From: a bacterium HR33
GTDB lineage: Bacteria > Gemmatimonadota > Gemmatimonadetes > Gemmatimonadales > GWC2-71-9
Assembly (NCBI GenBank): GCA_002923375.1
Contig: BEIJ01000001.1
Location: 124,001 to 188,000, forward strand
Direction of reading: 5' to 3'
Length of the DNA: 64,000 nt
Below are positions 1-8,776 of the stretch, in pieces; positions within the stretch are counted from its first letter, which is position 1; every line of letters begins with the position of its first letter. The position numbers and the translations under genes are program-made. The notes under the pieces are model-generated. The model was given only the letters and a program-made list of their open reading frames with translations. It was not told the DNA's origin and did not search any database.

Positions 1-100
1 CGCGAACCACCTGCGACGCGGGAACGCCCCGCGCCCGAGCTCGCCGCCTCAAAGCGCGAGCCAATTTGGCCGGCAAACGGAGGGTGATCTGGTGAGACAC
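1..100 (-). CDS. Ribbon-helix-helix (CopG/Arc-type) regulator or antitoxin, N-terminal part
   Basis: The minus strand from a GTG at 100 encodes 33 residues before the window ends. The pattern I-T-L-R-L-P near the N-terminus, followed by an Arg/Ala-rich helix and G-V-P-A-S-Q-V-V-R, is typical of ribbon-helix-helix DNA-binding domains, which dimerise through the first beta strand and often serve as toxin-antitoxin antitoxins. There is no Shine-Dalgarno sequence. A TACATT -10-like hexamer ends 7 bases before the GTG, so the transcript may be leaderless. A perfect inverted repeat (103-125) lies directly upstream and suggests autoregulation. Any toxin partner would lie outside the window. The family call is fairly safe, the role is inference. 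Confidence 0.65.
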   Translation of the reverse strand, partial: MSHQITLRLPAKLARALRRRARARGVPASQVVR

Positions 101-102
101 GC

Positions 103-125
103 AATGCAATGTAATGCGTTGCATT
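103..125. promoter_or_regulatory. Inverted-repeat operator overlapping the -10 of the RHH gene
   Basis: AATGCAA (103-109) and TTGCATT (119-125) form a perfect 7-bp inverted repeat with a 9-base spacer, with a further TAATGC in the spacer (112-117). The candidate -10 TACATT of the minus-strand RHH gene (113-108) lies inside it. RHH proteins commonly bind such short repeated half-sites and repress their own promoter. Confidence 0.5.
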
Positions 126-126
126 C

Positions 127-475
127 AGCCACGCTAGACTCTCACTCGCCGCCACCCAAGAACCCCCGGGAAGAGCAACCGCTCCGGGAACACCCGCTCG
201 ATGAGCCAACATATCAACGATCGTCGATAGGTGCCCACAGGGAGCCCCAAGCCAAATACCCGGACGATCGCCACAGTGAGGAACCCCCGGGCACCGGCTT
301 CCGCTCGCCTCTGCGCGCGGAATCCAGAACCTGCTTCGGCCGCGCACCCGGCACCAGCCGCCACTACATTTCTCCGCCCGCCCGCGCTACATTAGACGCC
401 GACTGTCGAGTAGGGCGCTCCTCGAGGAGCCCCGCCTGATTCAAACCCAAACCAGCACAGGCTGTTTAGGAAAAG
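127..475. other. Gene-poor stretch upstream of efp
   Basis: I see no convincing gene here. Open frames on both strands have low-complexity Pro/Arg/Ser composition and no recognisable motif. It contains a perfect 14-bp palindrome GCTCCTCGAGGAGC (417-430) and two TACATT hexamers (364-369 and 388-393) that could be -10 elements for efp. A clear -35 is not visible for either. Confidence 0.4.
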
Positions 476-1039
476 ATGCCGATTCCAGCTACCGGAATAC
501 GCCGCGGCATGGCGATAGTATTCGACGGCGAACCGTGCCGCGTCATAGACTTCCACCACCACACGCCCGGAAACTTGAGGGCGATGGTCCAGACCAAGCT
601 CCGCAAACTCAAAAGCGGAATCACCGTGGAACACCGCTTCCGGGCCAGCGACCAGGTGGACTTGGCCGACCTCGAAACCCACGAGCTGCAATTCCTCTAC
701 CGCTCGGGGGACATCTACCACTTCATGAACACCGAAACCTACGAGCAACTGGTGATGGACGCCCAAACCCTGGGCGACGCCGCCCAGTGGATCACCGACG
801 GCATGACCGTCACCGCGGAGTTCTTCGAAGGACAACCGATCGGGGTCCAGCTGCCCAGCGCCTTGGTCTTCGAAGTGGTGGAGACCGCACCCGCTCTAAA
901 AGGGGCCACCAAGACCGCCTCCACCAAACCGGCTAAATTGGACAACGGCGTCACGGTCAACGTGCCGGAGTTCATCGAAACCGGAGACAAGATCCGGGTG
1001 AACCCCAATACGGGAGAATACCTCGACCGAGTAAAATAG
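476..1039 (+). CDS. efp: Elongation factor P with an atypical loop
   Basis: The 187-residue product has standard EF-P length and its three domains: N-terminal KOW-like, central OB (to about 125) and C-terminal OB. It ends with the expected G-D-K-I-R-V-N-P-N-T-G-E-Y signature. EF-P binds between the ribosomal P and E sites and relieves stalling at polyproline. The start has AGGAAAAG just upstream. The oddity is the domain-I loop tip, which reads P-G-N-L-R-A with Asn33 where E. coli has the beta-lysylated Lys34 and pseudomonads the rhamnosylated Arg32. Neither known modification could occur at that residue. Arg35 lies two positions later. An intrinsic terminator follows at 1148. Confidence 0.95.
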   Translation: MPIPATGIRRGMAIVFDGEPCRVIDFHHHTPGNLRAMVQTKLRKLKSGITVEHRFRASDQVDLADLETHELQFLYRSGDIYHFMNTETYEQLVMDAQTLGDAAQWITDGMTVTAEFFEGQPIGVQLPSALVFEVVETAPALKGATKTASTKPAKLDNGVTVNVPEFIETGDKIRVNPNTGEYLDRVK

Positions 1040-1147
1040 CGCAGGCTTAGGGGGCCACCCGCGGGCGCAACACGCAACCGGAACGACTCGCGCCGCCTTC
1101 CCAAGGCCCGGCACCACTCCGCCGCTGCCTTTCGGAGGCGGCGAGCA

Positions 1148-1173
1148 GCGCGCCCCTAAGGGCGCGCTTTTTT
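1148..1173 (+). terminator. Intrinsic terminator of efp
   Basis: GCGCGCCC (1148-1155), loop CTAA, GGGCGCGC (1160-1167), then six T (1168-1173). The stem and T-run overlap the last codons (Lys-Lys-Ala-Arg-Pro-stop) of the convergent gene. On the minus strand there is no T-run after the stem, so it acts in the plus direction only. Confidence 0.9.
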
Positions 1174-2802
1174 GTAACGATCCAGAAGCCGCCTTATCTC
1201 CTCGGCAAACGCGGTGTTCCCCGCCTCCGTGGCCAGGCGCAGCGCCTGCTCGAGCTGCATTATCGCCAGAGGGATTTCGCCTTTCAAAGCCAGCGCCCCG
1301 CCCATCGCGTAATGCGATACGGCGTCCGGCTTCAAGAGCAAAGCCTCCCGGTAATGCTCGATCGCCCCATCCACATCACCCGCCGCCAGCGCCGAATCGC
1401 CCATGGCCAACTCCCGGCTGGCCAGGAAAACGATCTCGTCGGCATGGCGCTTCCAGTTCACGTGGCGCTCCAAAATCTCCGCCTCTTCCTTGCTCTTGGG
1501 CAACAACTGCAAAACCAAATCCGCCATCTCGTCGGTCGAAAACGACCCGAACGTCACGCGCTTGGGAGGATTGTTGGGATTCCGCGGATTGTCCGAGGAA
1601 TTGTCGTACCGGTATCGCATCAGGAGCACCGTGCCCTTGGGAAGGCGAATCGGCTTGGCGTAGCGGTACTCGTCCTGCCAGTTGAAATCCCAGTCGTCTA
1701 TCCTCAGCAACCAGCGCATCCTCCCGTCAGGGAGCCGCGCCTGGGCGTGCATCTGGCGAGCCAGGAAGTGGGCGTGGGGATAGACTCCCAGCACCTCCAC
1801 ATCCACCGGCAGCTCGAAGGAATCTCTCACGATGTAATTCTTTTCCCCCGCCGGTATGTCGATCAGCTTGGTTCCCATCATGATCACCACCGGATGCCGC
1901 GTCGGCGGGCGAGAGGCGAAATAAAGACCCACCAGCGGTTTTACCTCGTAGGGTTCGCTGGCCGGGCGGAAATGGAGTTGGAGCACGATGTCGGACCCGG
2001 GCCGCAAAGGCCACGCCATGTCGTCGGTTCCCGGAAGCGGCACCCTCCCCGGCGTCCACCCCACGAAAAACCCTTCGGGATTCAGCGCATTGCTGGTGAT
2101 GTGCATGCCGTCGAATCCGGCTTCGGGATCCTGGGCGTCGTAGAGCCGGGACGATTCCGTAGTGTCCACCATCATCCGCCCGTGATGCACCACCTTGGGA
2201 TCGCCCGGGCGAACGTGGACCGCTTTTACGTACTTGAGCTCGGTCACCGGCGCAGGGGCCACGAAGTTCCGGTAGATGTCGGGGCCGCCCGCCGGAACGG
2301 TGTAGCTGGGAAACTCGACTATGGCGTCCGGCTCGCCCAAGACCCAACCCTCCACTCCCGGAGGTGCTACCGGCTGATCGGCGGGATCGCCCCGCGGCAT
2401 ACCCGCTTCCACCCAGCGGCGGATCGCCGCGATCTCTTCGTCGCTCAACCGGCGTTCGCCCTGAAATTCCACGTATCCCGGCTCCGGAAGCCAAGGGGGC
2501 ATGCGGCGGCTTTCGATCGCCGCCAAGACCAGCGGCGCTACCGCTTTGACTTCTTCGTAGGTGAGCAGGCTGAACGGGCCCGAACCTTCAGGGCGATGGC
2601 ACGCGGCGCAATGGCGATAGAGTATCGGCGCGATATCCCGGGTGAAAACCGGAGCCTGCGAGACCCCGCCGTGCCCGCCGCGCACCGAGACCGCCGCGCG
2701 GCGAGTCCCCAGCCCCGCGCCGCAGGACCAAAGAGCGCCCGCCGCCACCAGAATCAAACCGCCCGCCAAAAACTTGCTAGCGCGACTTCTTGAGCTCCAC
2801 AT
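1156..2802 (-). CDS. c-type cytochrome with Cu-monooxygenase-like domains and C-terminal TPRs
   Basis: 548 residues. An N-terminal hydrophobic segment ends in L-W-S-C (about residue 27), a plausible lipobox. A mono-heme domain follows with CAACH at 65-69. The middle carries copper-site-like features of the peptidylglycine-hydroxylating/ascorbate-dependent monooxygenase fold: V-V-H-H, later P-H-A-H, and D-E-M near the end of that domain. The last 110 residues form TPR helices. It is probably an exported redox enzyme, with heme c feeding or sensing a dicopper site. Substrate is unknown. The start overlaps the upstream serine hydrolase stop by 26 bases, so the two are likely co-transcribed. The 3' end overlaps the efp terminator. 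Confidence 0.75.
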   Translation of the reverse strand: MWSSRSRASKFLAGGLILVAAGALWSCGAGLGTRRAAVSVRGGHGGVSQAPVFTRDIAPILYRHCAACHRPEGSGPFSLLTYEEVKAVAPLVLAAIESRRMPPWLPEPGYVEFQGERRLSDEEIAAIRRWVEAGMPRGDPADQPVAPPGVEGWVLGEPDAIVEFPSYTVPAGGPDIYRNFVAPAPVTELKYVKAVHVRPGDPKVVHHGRMMVDTTESSRLYDAQDPEAGFDGMHITSNALNPEGFFVGWTPGRVPLPGTDDMAWPLRPGSDIVLQLHFRPASEPYEVKPLVGLYFASRPPTRHPVVIMMGTKLIDIPAGEKNYIVRDSFELPVDVEVLGVYPHAHFLARQMHAQARLPDGRMRWLLRIDDWDFNWQDEYRYAKPIRLPKGTVLLMRYRYDNSSDNPRNPNNPPKRVTFGSFSTDEMADLVLQLLPKSKEEAEILERHVNWKRHADEIVFLASRELAMGDSALAAGDVDGAIEHYREALLLKPDAVSHYAMGGALALKGEIPLAIMQLEQALRLATEAGNTAFAEEIRRLLDRYKKARP

Positions 2803-4288
2803 ACGAACTCAAAGCGAAATACACCGGATCGGTCCTGGTCTGAGCGGTAGCCTGGCCCGCCAGCTTCCCGCCACGATACCACAGCCGCAACAACACTTGG
2901 TGCGGCCGGCGCATGGCGTCGGGAGTGGGAACGGTACCGGAGAACCTCCCCGTCAGGACCCCTTCCCTTTCTTCGTAACGGGCCTCGTTCAAGACCGTCT
3001 CCAACTGATCTCCCAACTCCACGTGCACATCGTCCTTGCCGCGCACCGCCAACTTGAACGGCACTTCCCCTTGGTAGGTGCGGAGCACGCCCACCCACTC
3101 GCCGCGGAGCTCCGCTGGGATTTCTCCGAGCCCAGACCCCGAATCGGTACCCCCGCGCTCCGCTTCCCGCCGCGCGACTCGGTAGCGGGGAAGAGCCGCT
3201 TCCACCACCCGCTCGAAGATCCGGGATCTCGCCTCGCCGTCCGACACGTTGAGCAGCACCACCACGCCCAACTTTTCAGCGGGATAGAGACTCAGTATGG
3301 TGGATACCCCGGGCATCCCTCCGGTGTGCCATACGCGGAGAAATCCGCGATCCTCTCCTACAAACCACCCCAGCGCGTAATTGCCGCTTCCCTGAGGCGT
3401 ATGCACCTCGCGCATCGCCTCGATGGTGGAGTCCTCGAGGATGCGGCGCTGATCGGCGAGCGGCGTCTCGAGATGAAACAGCGCAAAACGGGCGAGATCG
3501 TGGGCGCTGGCATAGACCGCCGAGCCGCCGTCGTGATCAAAGTCGTAATAGGGAATCGGGCGCCGGCGCCCGTCGTAGCGCTGCGCCGCCACCCCTTCGA
3601 GCTCGGGCGCCAGATGCACGGAGCTGTGCCTCATACCCAAAGGCTCGAAGACCTCCGAACGCATGAACTCCGGGTAGGACTTGCCCGAGACGGACTCGAT
3701 GATTTGATCGATTACGCCGTAGCCCAAGTTGGAGTAAACGTAAGCCGAGCCCGGAGGATAGACCAGGATACCGTACCGGCCGATCGCGTCTTCCATCTTG
3801 CGCTCGGAGTAAGGGGCGTCGCGGTAGAAGAACTCGTAGTGAAGCGGCAGGCCCGCGGTGTGGCTCAACACCCGCCGCACCGTCGCCCCGGACGCGTCTC
3901 CGGCCAGGCCGGTGAGCTTGGCCTCCCGCAGATAATCGTTGGCCGGGCGGTCCAAATCCACCGCGCCCCGCTCCGCCAGAACCATGAGCCCGGTAGCCGT
4001 GATCGGCTTGGAGATGGAGGCGAGGGAATAGGGAGTGTGTTCGGTGGACGGAACCCGGCGCTCGCGGTCGGCCCATCCAAAACCTTCTTCCCAGACGATC
4101 TTGCCGTCCTTTACCACCGCGACCGCCACCGAAGGGAGATCGCGTTCAGCCATCAGCTGCTGGATAAAAGCCCGAGCCTCGGCAAATTGCGCGGGAGCCT
4201 GGGCGCACAGGCGCGCCGGTGAAGCCCACAGGCCGAGGAGGCAAATGACGGGCAGCAACCCGCGCCGGCAACTGGTCGCTGAAAGCAT
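2777..4288 (-). CDS. Serine hydrolase of the class C beta-lactamase/PBP (S12) family
   Basis: The product is exported, with a hydrophobic signal ending near A-Q (29-30). The catalytic triad of motifs is complete: S-I-S-K (91-94), Y-S-N (185-187) and H-T-G-G (321-324). Such enzymes act as D-aminopeptidases, esterases or beta-lactamases, and the sequence does not tell which. A C-terminal beta-rich extension of about 130 residues follows, as in many periplasmic family members. I chose the ATG at 4288 because GAGGTG lies 5 bases upstream. A TTG at 4303 would add five residues. It is the first gene of a two-gene minus-strand unit with the cytochrome at 1156-2802. Confidence 0.88.
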   Translation of the reverse strand: MLSATSCRRGLLPVICLLGLWASPARLCAQAPAQFAEARAFIQQLMAERDLPSVAVAVVKDGKIVWEEGFGWADRERRVPSTEHTPYSLASISKPITATGLMVLAERGAVDLDRPANDYLREAKLTGLAGDASGATVRRVLSHTAGLPLHYEFFYRDAPYSERKMEDAIGRYGILVYPPGSAYVYSNLGYGVIDQIIESVSGKSYPEFMRSEVFEPLGMRHSSVHLAPELEGVAAQRYDGRRRPIPYYDFDHDGGSAVYASAHDLARFALFHLETPLADQRRILEDSTIEAMREVHTPQGSGNYALGWFVGEDRGFLRVWHTGGMPGVSTILSLYPAEKLGVVVLLNVSDGEARSRIFERVVEAALPRYRVARREAERGGTDSGSGLGEIPAELRGEWVGVLRTYQGEVPFKLAVRGKDDVHVELGDQLETVLNEARYEEREGVLTGRFSGTVPTPDAMRRPHQVLLRLWYRGGKLAGQATAQTRTDPVYFALSSYVELKKSR

Positions 4289-4345
4289 CTTCCCACCTCT
4301 CAATCTAACACCCCTATCTTACGCCGGTTTCACGATAAGGCTAGT

Positions 4346-5011
4346 TTGGCAATCATGATCTATGCCCTCATGAGCAGCGGCGGCAAGGATTCCACGCTGG
4401 CCCTGGACCGGGCCCGGCGGGAAGGGTTAGACGTCCGCTACCTGGCCAACATCTACGAGGGCTCCACCGGAAGGGTTCGCTTCCACGGCGTCAGGGCCGA
4501 ACTGATAGCCCGGCAGGCGGAGGCGCTGGGTCTGGAATGCGTCCAGCTGCACACCCACCCGCGTCCTTTCGAACCGGTTTTCCTCGATCTTCTGCAACAG
4601 CTCAAAGCCAGAGGGTGCAGCGGGATAGTGTTCGGAAACATCCACCTGTCCGACGTCCGGGCCTGGTACGAAGAGCGCGTGACAGCGGCCGGATTGCGGC
4701 ACGTGGAGCCCCTGTGGGGAGAGCCGGCTATGGAGCTCGCCTACGAAGTCGTGGAACGCGGCTACCGGGCGATCGTGGTGAGCGTGGACCTCAAGCAGCC
4801 CGCCGCCGGATTCCTGGGGCGCGAGCTGGACGCCGACCTCCTCACCGAGATCGCGATTACCGACGGACTGGACCCCTGCGGCGAACGGGGCGAATATCAT
4901 ACCTTTGTATATGACGGCCCTCAGTTCTCGCAGCCTGTGGTGGTGGAACCGGGTGCGACGGTCGAGTTCGAGGGGCACCGGTTCCTGGACCTCGTGCCGC
5001 CACGCCACTAG
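4346..5011 (+). CDS. PP-loop ATP-binding protein of the diphthine--ammonia ligase family
   Basis: The PP-loop S-S-G-G-K-D-S-T is close to the N-terminus. The C-terminal G-E-Y-H-T-F-V-Y-D-G-P motif marks the DUF71 (diphthine amidase-like) family of ATP-dependent amide or thiol-transfer enzymes. Bacteria lack diphthamide, so its substrate here is unknown. The 221-residue length is normal. The TTG at 4346 has AAGG 5 bases upstream; an ATG at 4355 is the alternative start. It is divergent from the serine hydrolase with about 57 bases between starts, and sits upstream of the DUF481 gene with a 39-base gap. Confidence 0.8.
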   Translation: MAIMIYALMSSGGKDSTLALDRARREGLDVRYLANIYEGSTGRVRFHGVRAELIARQAEALGLECVQLHTHPRPFEPVFLDLLQQLKARGCSGIVFGNIHLSDVRAWYEERVTAAGLRHVEPLWGEPAMELAYEVVERGYRAIVVSVDLKQPAAGFLGRELDADLLTEIAITDGLDPCGERGEYHTFVYDGPQFSQPVVVEPGATVEFEGHRFLDLVPPRH

Positions 5012-5050
5012 CACCGCCGTAGAGCTGCCTGAAAAAGCCAAAGGATTGCG

Positions 5051-6130
5051 ATGAGAAATTCCAGTTTTGCTTTGCTGGCCTTTCTGGCCCGAGGAATGTT
5101 GTTGCCCGGCACGGAACTTGTTGCACAACATGCCGTGCAACTGCGAAACGGCGACCGCATCACCGGCCGGGTGCGGGAAGTATCCGGCTCCAACTGGGTG
5201 ATCCGCTATCGTGGGGCCGATATCTCCGTTCCCTCGGACCAGGTCAGCTGGTTCGCGACCTCGGAGCCGGTGGGCGTGCGACTCAAGGACGGAACGGTGG
5301 ATGCCTTCACCGTCTCCCGCACGGAGGGCGACTCTCTGCTGTTGGTCTCGCCCTCCGGGGCCACCCGGCGTGTTACGCCGTCGGACATCGCCGCCATAGG
5401 ACCCGCCACCGACCTCGAGCGCCTGCGCAACCTGGCGCGGGTGGGGCTTTTTTCCCCGATCCTCGACTTCTGGCGGGCAAGCGGCGCCGTCGGCTTCTCC
5501 AACAAGAGCGGAAACAGCCGGGCCCGTGGATTGGCGCTGAGCCTGGATCTGGAGCGTAAAACACCCAAAGACCGGATCACCGTATCGCTCGGATTGAACC
5601 GGGAATCCAGCCAGCCGCCCGGAGGGAGCTTCCAAACCACGGTGGAGAAATATTACGCCGCCGCGCGCACCGACATTTATCTGGGACCGGCTTTCTTCCT
5701 ATTCGGCCAAACGCGCCAGGAGAAAGACCGCTTTCAGGACATCGATCTTCGCTCCACCTACGGTGCGGGGCTGGGATTGCAGCTGCTTTCCACGGCGGTT
5801 ACCGATCTGAATCTGTCGGCTTCGCTGGGCTTGCGCCGGGAGGCTTACGTCTCGGGCGGGAGCGACGCCACCAGCGTCGCCTCGGCGGGATACGCTTTGG
5901 CCCAGGCCTTGGGGCCGGCGCGCTTCAGCTGGCGCGCGGAATGGACGCCGAGCTTGCAGGATTTGGGAGACTACCGGCTGCGCTCCGAGGCCAGCGTGAC
6001 CACCACCATCTACGCGGGCCTGGGGCTGAGAGTGGGGGTGATCAATGAAGTCAACAACCGTCCACGCCCGGGAGTGAAGCGCCACGACATGTTGCTCAGC
6101 ACCACCGTCACCTACTCCATAGGAAGATAG
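5051..6130 (+). CDS. Outer-membrane beta-barrel protein of the DUF481 family
   Basis: 359 residues with a signal peptide ending around A-Q at 25-26. A small N-terminal module of repeated short beta strands (L-R-N-G-D-R-I-T-G-R-V pattern) comes first. From about residue 140 onwards there are alternating amphipathic strands with aromatic girdles and a terminal aromatic-rich strand, as in the YdiY-like DUF481 barrels. Function in this family is poorly known. AAGGA lies 5 bases before the ATG. The stop is 4 bases from the otsA start, so co-transcription is likely. Confidence 0.8.
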   Translation: MRNSSFALLAFLARGMLLPGTELVAQHAVQLRNGDRITGRVREVSGSNWVIRYRGADISVPSDQVSWFATSEPVGVRLKDGTVDAFTVSRTEGDSLLLVSPSGATRRVTPSDIAAIGPATDLERLRNLARVGLFSPILDFWRASGAVGFSNKSGNSRARGLALSLDLERKTPKDRITVSLGLNRESSQPPGGSFQTTVEKYYAAARTDIYLGPAFFLFGQTRQEKDRFQDIDLRSTYGAGLGLQLLSTAVTDLNLSASLGLRREAYVSGGSDATSVASAGYALAQALGPARFSWRAEWTPSLQDLGDYRLRSEASVTTTIYAGLGLRVGVINEVNNRPRPGVKRHDMLLSTTVTYSIGR

Positions 6131-6134
6131 GACG

Positions 6135-7511
6135 ATGCGCGAGCCGCGCCTGATCGTAGTGAGCAACCGGCTGCCCTTCACGCTGAAACGCGGCCCCAAG
6201 GGGATCGAGCGCCGTCCCTCGGCGGGCGGGTTGGTAGCCGCCCTGGAACCGGTGCTCAGCAGGGTGGGCGGAGTCTGGATCGGCTGGCCGGGGATCGAGC
6301 TCCGCACCGGCGAACGGCTGCGACGCAAAGGGGACGCCTACCGGATCAAGGGTGTAGCGCTAAATCGGAAAGAGGTCAGGAGATACTATCACGGCTTTTC
6401 CAACAACGCCCTCTGGCCCGTGTTCCACTCCTTTCCTACCCGTAGCATGTTCGAACGCCACGACTGGGACGCTTACGAGCGGATCAACGCCCGCTTTGCC
6501 AGAGCGGCGGCTCAGGAAGTAAAGGGGAACGATATCGTTTGGATTCACGACTACCATCTCCTCAGGGCGCCGCGCCAGCTGCGCAAACTCGCTCCCAAGG
6601 CGCGGATCGGATTTTTCCTCCACATACCGTTCCCGCCGTTCGACATCTACCGCATACTTCCCCACGACCAGGAACTGCTGCGGGGGATGCTGGGAGCCGA
6701 TCTGGTGGGTTTCCACGTGCGGGGATATATGGACAACTTCCTCGACTGCGTGCAGCGGCTGCCCGGCACCACGGTGGACCGCGACAGGGGGATCGTGCGC
6801 CACGAACAGGGCATCACCACGGTGGCGGTCTTTCCCCTAGGGATCGACTTCGCTTACTACGAAAAGCTCGCCTCCGAAGCGCCCCAGACCCGCCGGGGAA
6901 ACGGCAACCGCCTGATCCTGGGCGTGGACCGGATGGACTACACCAAGGGCATCCCTCAGAGAATCCTGGCCTTGGAGCGGTTGCTGGAGTTGCACCCCGA
7001 ACACCGAGAAAAGATCGTCTTCCTGCAGCTCGCCGTTCCCAGCCGGGAAGAGGTCCCCGCCTATCGGGAGCTCAAGGTGACCATCGATCAGCTCATCGGA
7101 AGGGTGATCGGCCGATTCGCCACCGCCGATTGGGTTCCGGTGAGATATCTCTACCGATCGCTACCGCCGGAGCGCCTGGCCGCGCTCTACCGGGACGCCG
7201 ACGTGGCTCTGGTGACGCCTCTCAGAGACGGCATGAACTTGGTGGCCAAAGAGTATGTAGCGTGCCAAGTGCGCGACCCCGGGGTCCTGATCCTTTCCCG
7301 CCTGGCGGGCGCCGCTGAGACCATGGCCGAAGCGATCCAGGTAAACCCCTACGACATAGACGCCACCGCACGGGCGCTGCACACCGCTCTGGTAATGAGC
7401 CCGGCGGAGCGGCGGCGGCGGATGGACGCCCTCAGAGCCCGGGAACGCGCCTTCGACGTCCACGTTTGGGCTCGGGAGTTTCTCTCGCACCTCAGGCGCT
7501 GCACCCAGTGA
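6135..7511 (+). CDS. otsA: Trehalose-6-phosphate synthase (GT20)
   Basis: The 458-residue product begins with V-V-S-N-R-L-P-F, has the N-terminal S-A-G-G-L donor loop, W-I-H-D-Y-H-L in the middle, and G-V-D-R-M-D-Y-T-K-G-I at about 263-273, all OtsA signatures. It transfers glucose from a nucleotide sugar to glucose-6-phosphate, the first step of trehalose synthesis for osmotic or heat protection. No trehalose-6-phosphate phosphatase is encoded in this window. Its last codons lie in the first unit of a 20-bp tandem duplication that also sets its distance to the MFS gene. Confidence 0.93.
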   Translation: MREPRLIVVSNRLPFTLKRGPKGIERRPSAGGLVAALEPVLSRVGGVWIGWPGIELRTGERLRRKGDAYRIKGVALNRKEVRRYYHGFSNNALWPVFHSFPTRSMFERHDWDAYERINARFARAAAQEVKGNDIVWIHDYHLLRAPRQLRKLAPKARIGFFLHIPFPPFDIYRILPHDQELLRGMLGADLVGFHVRGYMDNFLDCVQRLPGTTVDRDRGIVRHEQGITTVAVFPLGIDFAYYEKLASEAPQTRRGNGNRLILGVDRMDYTKGIPQRILALERLLELHPEHREKIVFLQLAVPSREEVPAYRELKVTIDQLIGRVIGRFATADWVPVRYLYRSLPPERLAALYRDADVALVTPLRDGMNLVAKEYVACQVRDPGVLILSRLAGAAETMAEAIQVNPYDIDATARALHTALVMSPAERRRRMDALRARERAFDVHVWAREFLSHLRRCTQ

Positions 7512-7531
7512 TCAGGCGCTGCACCCAGTGC
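7492..7531. repeat. 20-bp perfect-register tandem duplication at the otsA/MFS junction
   Basis: Positions 7492-7511 and 7512-7531 are identical at 19 of 20 bases (last base A versus C). The first copy holds the otsA stop, the second the GTG start of the next gene. With a single copy, otsA would end with one extra Cys codon and its TGA would overlap the GTG-CTG start, so the duplication separated formerly overlapping genes. Confidence 0.9.
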
Positions 7532-8757
7532 TGAGCGCCAAATGGCGCACCCTTGCCGCCCTGGCCACTGCGGAACTGCTGGCCATGAGCCTGTGGTTCT
7601 CCGCCACCGCGGTGGCGCCGGCTCTGGCAGCGGAGTGGCATCTCACCCAAGCGCAAACCGCTTGGCTCACCATGGCAGTACAACTGGGATTCGTTTTTGG
7701 CGCCCTCCTGAGCGCCGTTTTCAACCTGCCCGATCTGTGGGCGCCCAAGAAGGTGATGGCGGCCGGAGCGTGCACCGGAGCACTGCTCAACGCGGCCATT
7801 CCGGCGCTGGACCTTTCGTTCCAAGCTGCCGTTGCAGCGCGCTTCGCCACCGGTATGACATTGGCGGCGGTTTATCCGGTCGGAATGAAAATCCTGGCGA
7901 CTTGGACCAAAGAAGACCGCGGGCTAGGGATCGGCCTGCTGGTAGGCGCACTAACCGTAGGCTCCGCGTCGCCTCATCTGGTGAGAGCCGCCGGAGGAAT
8001 ACACGACTGGGAAGGAGTACTTTACGCCGTCTCCGTCCTGGCGCTCCTCGGCGCCGCGATCGCTTTGCGCTACGGAGACGAAGGACCGTACCGGTCGCCC
8101 GCTCCCAAACTGCAATGGCGATACTTCAAGAACGCCCTCGCCATAAGGCCGATAAGACTCGCCAATTTCGGCTATCTGGGACACATGTGGGAGCTTTATG
8201 CGATGTGGACCTGGATGCCGGCTTTTCTGCTGGAGATCTACGGGCGATCCCCGCACCAAGCCGGCGGGAGCGGGGAAAAGACCGCAGCACTCGCAGCCTT
8301 GGCCGCCTTCGCGGTGATCGCAGCCGGAGGCCCGGCCTGCGTGCTGGCGGGAAAGCTGGCCGATCGCTGGGGCCGCACCCGTACCACGATCCTCAGCATG
8401 ACAACCAGCGGCGCCTGCGCCCTCGCCATAGGATGGATGCATAGCGCTCCGGTATGGGCCGTCACAGCCCTGGCCTTGCTCTGGGGTTTCTCGATCGTGG
8501 CGGACTCCGCACAGTTCAGCACCAGCATCAGCGAACTTTCCGACCCAGCTTACATGGGCACTCAGCTCACCGCTCAGACCTCGATGGGCTTCCTTCTAAC
8601 CATGGCGTCCATCCAGCTGGTACCGATAGTTAAGGACTCCTGGGGGTGGGGCGGGGCGTTTTCCATGCTGGCGATGGGACCCGCAGCCGGCACCGCAGCG
8701 ATGTGGCTGCTCCAGCGCTCGCCCGAAGCTTCCAAACTTGCGGGCGGAAGGGGATGA
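7528..8757 (+). CDS. Major facilitator superfamily transporter
   Basis: 409 residues with about 12 predicted membrane segments, in two halves separated by a short cytoplasmic loop near residue 190. Sequence flavour is that of the drug/organic-anion MFS carriers (R-F-A-T-G-M-T-L-A-A-V-Y-P-V-G in the first half, G-K-L-A-D-R-W-G-R-T-R at the start of the second-half motif A). The substrate cannot be told. The GTG start lies in the second copy of the tandem duplication and has no obvious Shine-Dalgarno sequence, so translation probably relies on coupling to otsA 16 bases upstream. Confidence 0.8.
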   Translation: MLSAKWRTLAALATAELLAMSLWFSATAVAPALAAEWHLTQAQTAWLTMAVQLGFVFGALLSAVFNLPDLWAPKKVMAAGACTGALLNAAIPALDLSFQAAVAARFATGMTLAAVYPVGMKILATWTKEDRGLGIGLLVGALTVGSASPHLVRAAGGIHDWEGVLYAVSVLALLGAAIALRYGDEGPYRSPAPKLQWRYFKNALAIRPIRLANFGYLGHMWELYAMWTWMPAFLLEIYGRSPHQAGGSGEKTAALAALAAFAVIAAGGPACVLAGKLADRWGRTRTTILSMTTSGACALAIGWMHSAPVWAVTALALLWGFSIVADSAQFSTSISELSDPAYMGTQLTAQTSMGFLLTMASIQLVPIVKDSWGWGGAFSMLAMGPAAGTAAMWLLQRSPEASKLAGGRG

Positions 8758-8776
8758 GACTCGCTCCAAGCGCCCC

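Noticed and set aside
92-439. 115-residue plus-strand frame before efp
   Set aside because: Pro/Arg/Ser-rich, no family resemblance, and it overlaps the RHH operator. Typical of spurious frames in GC-rich DNA.
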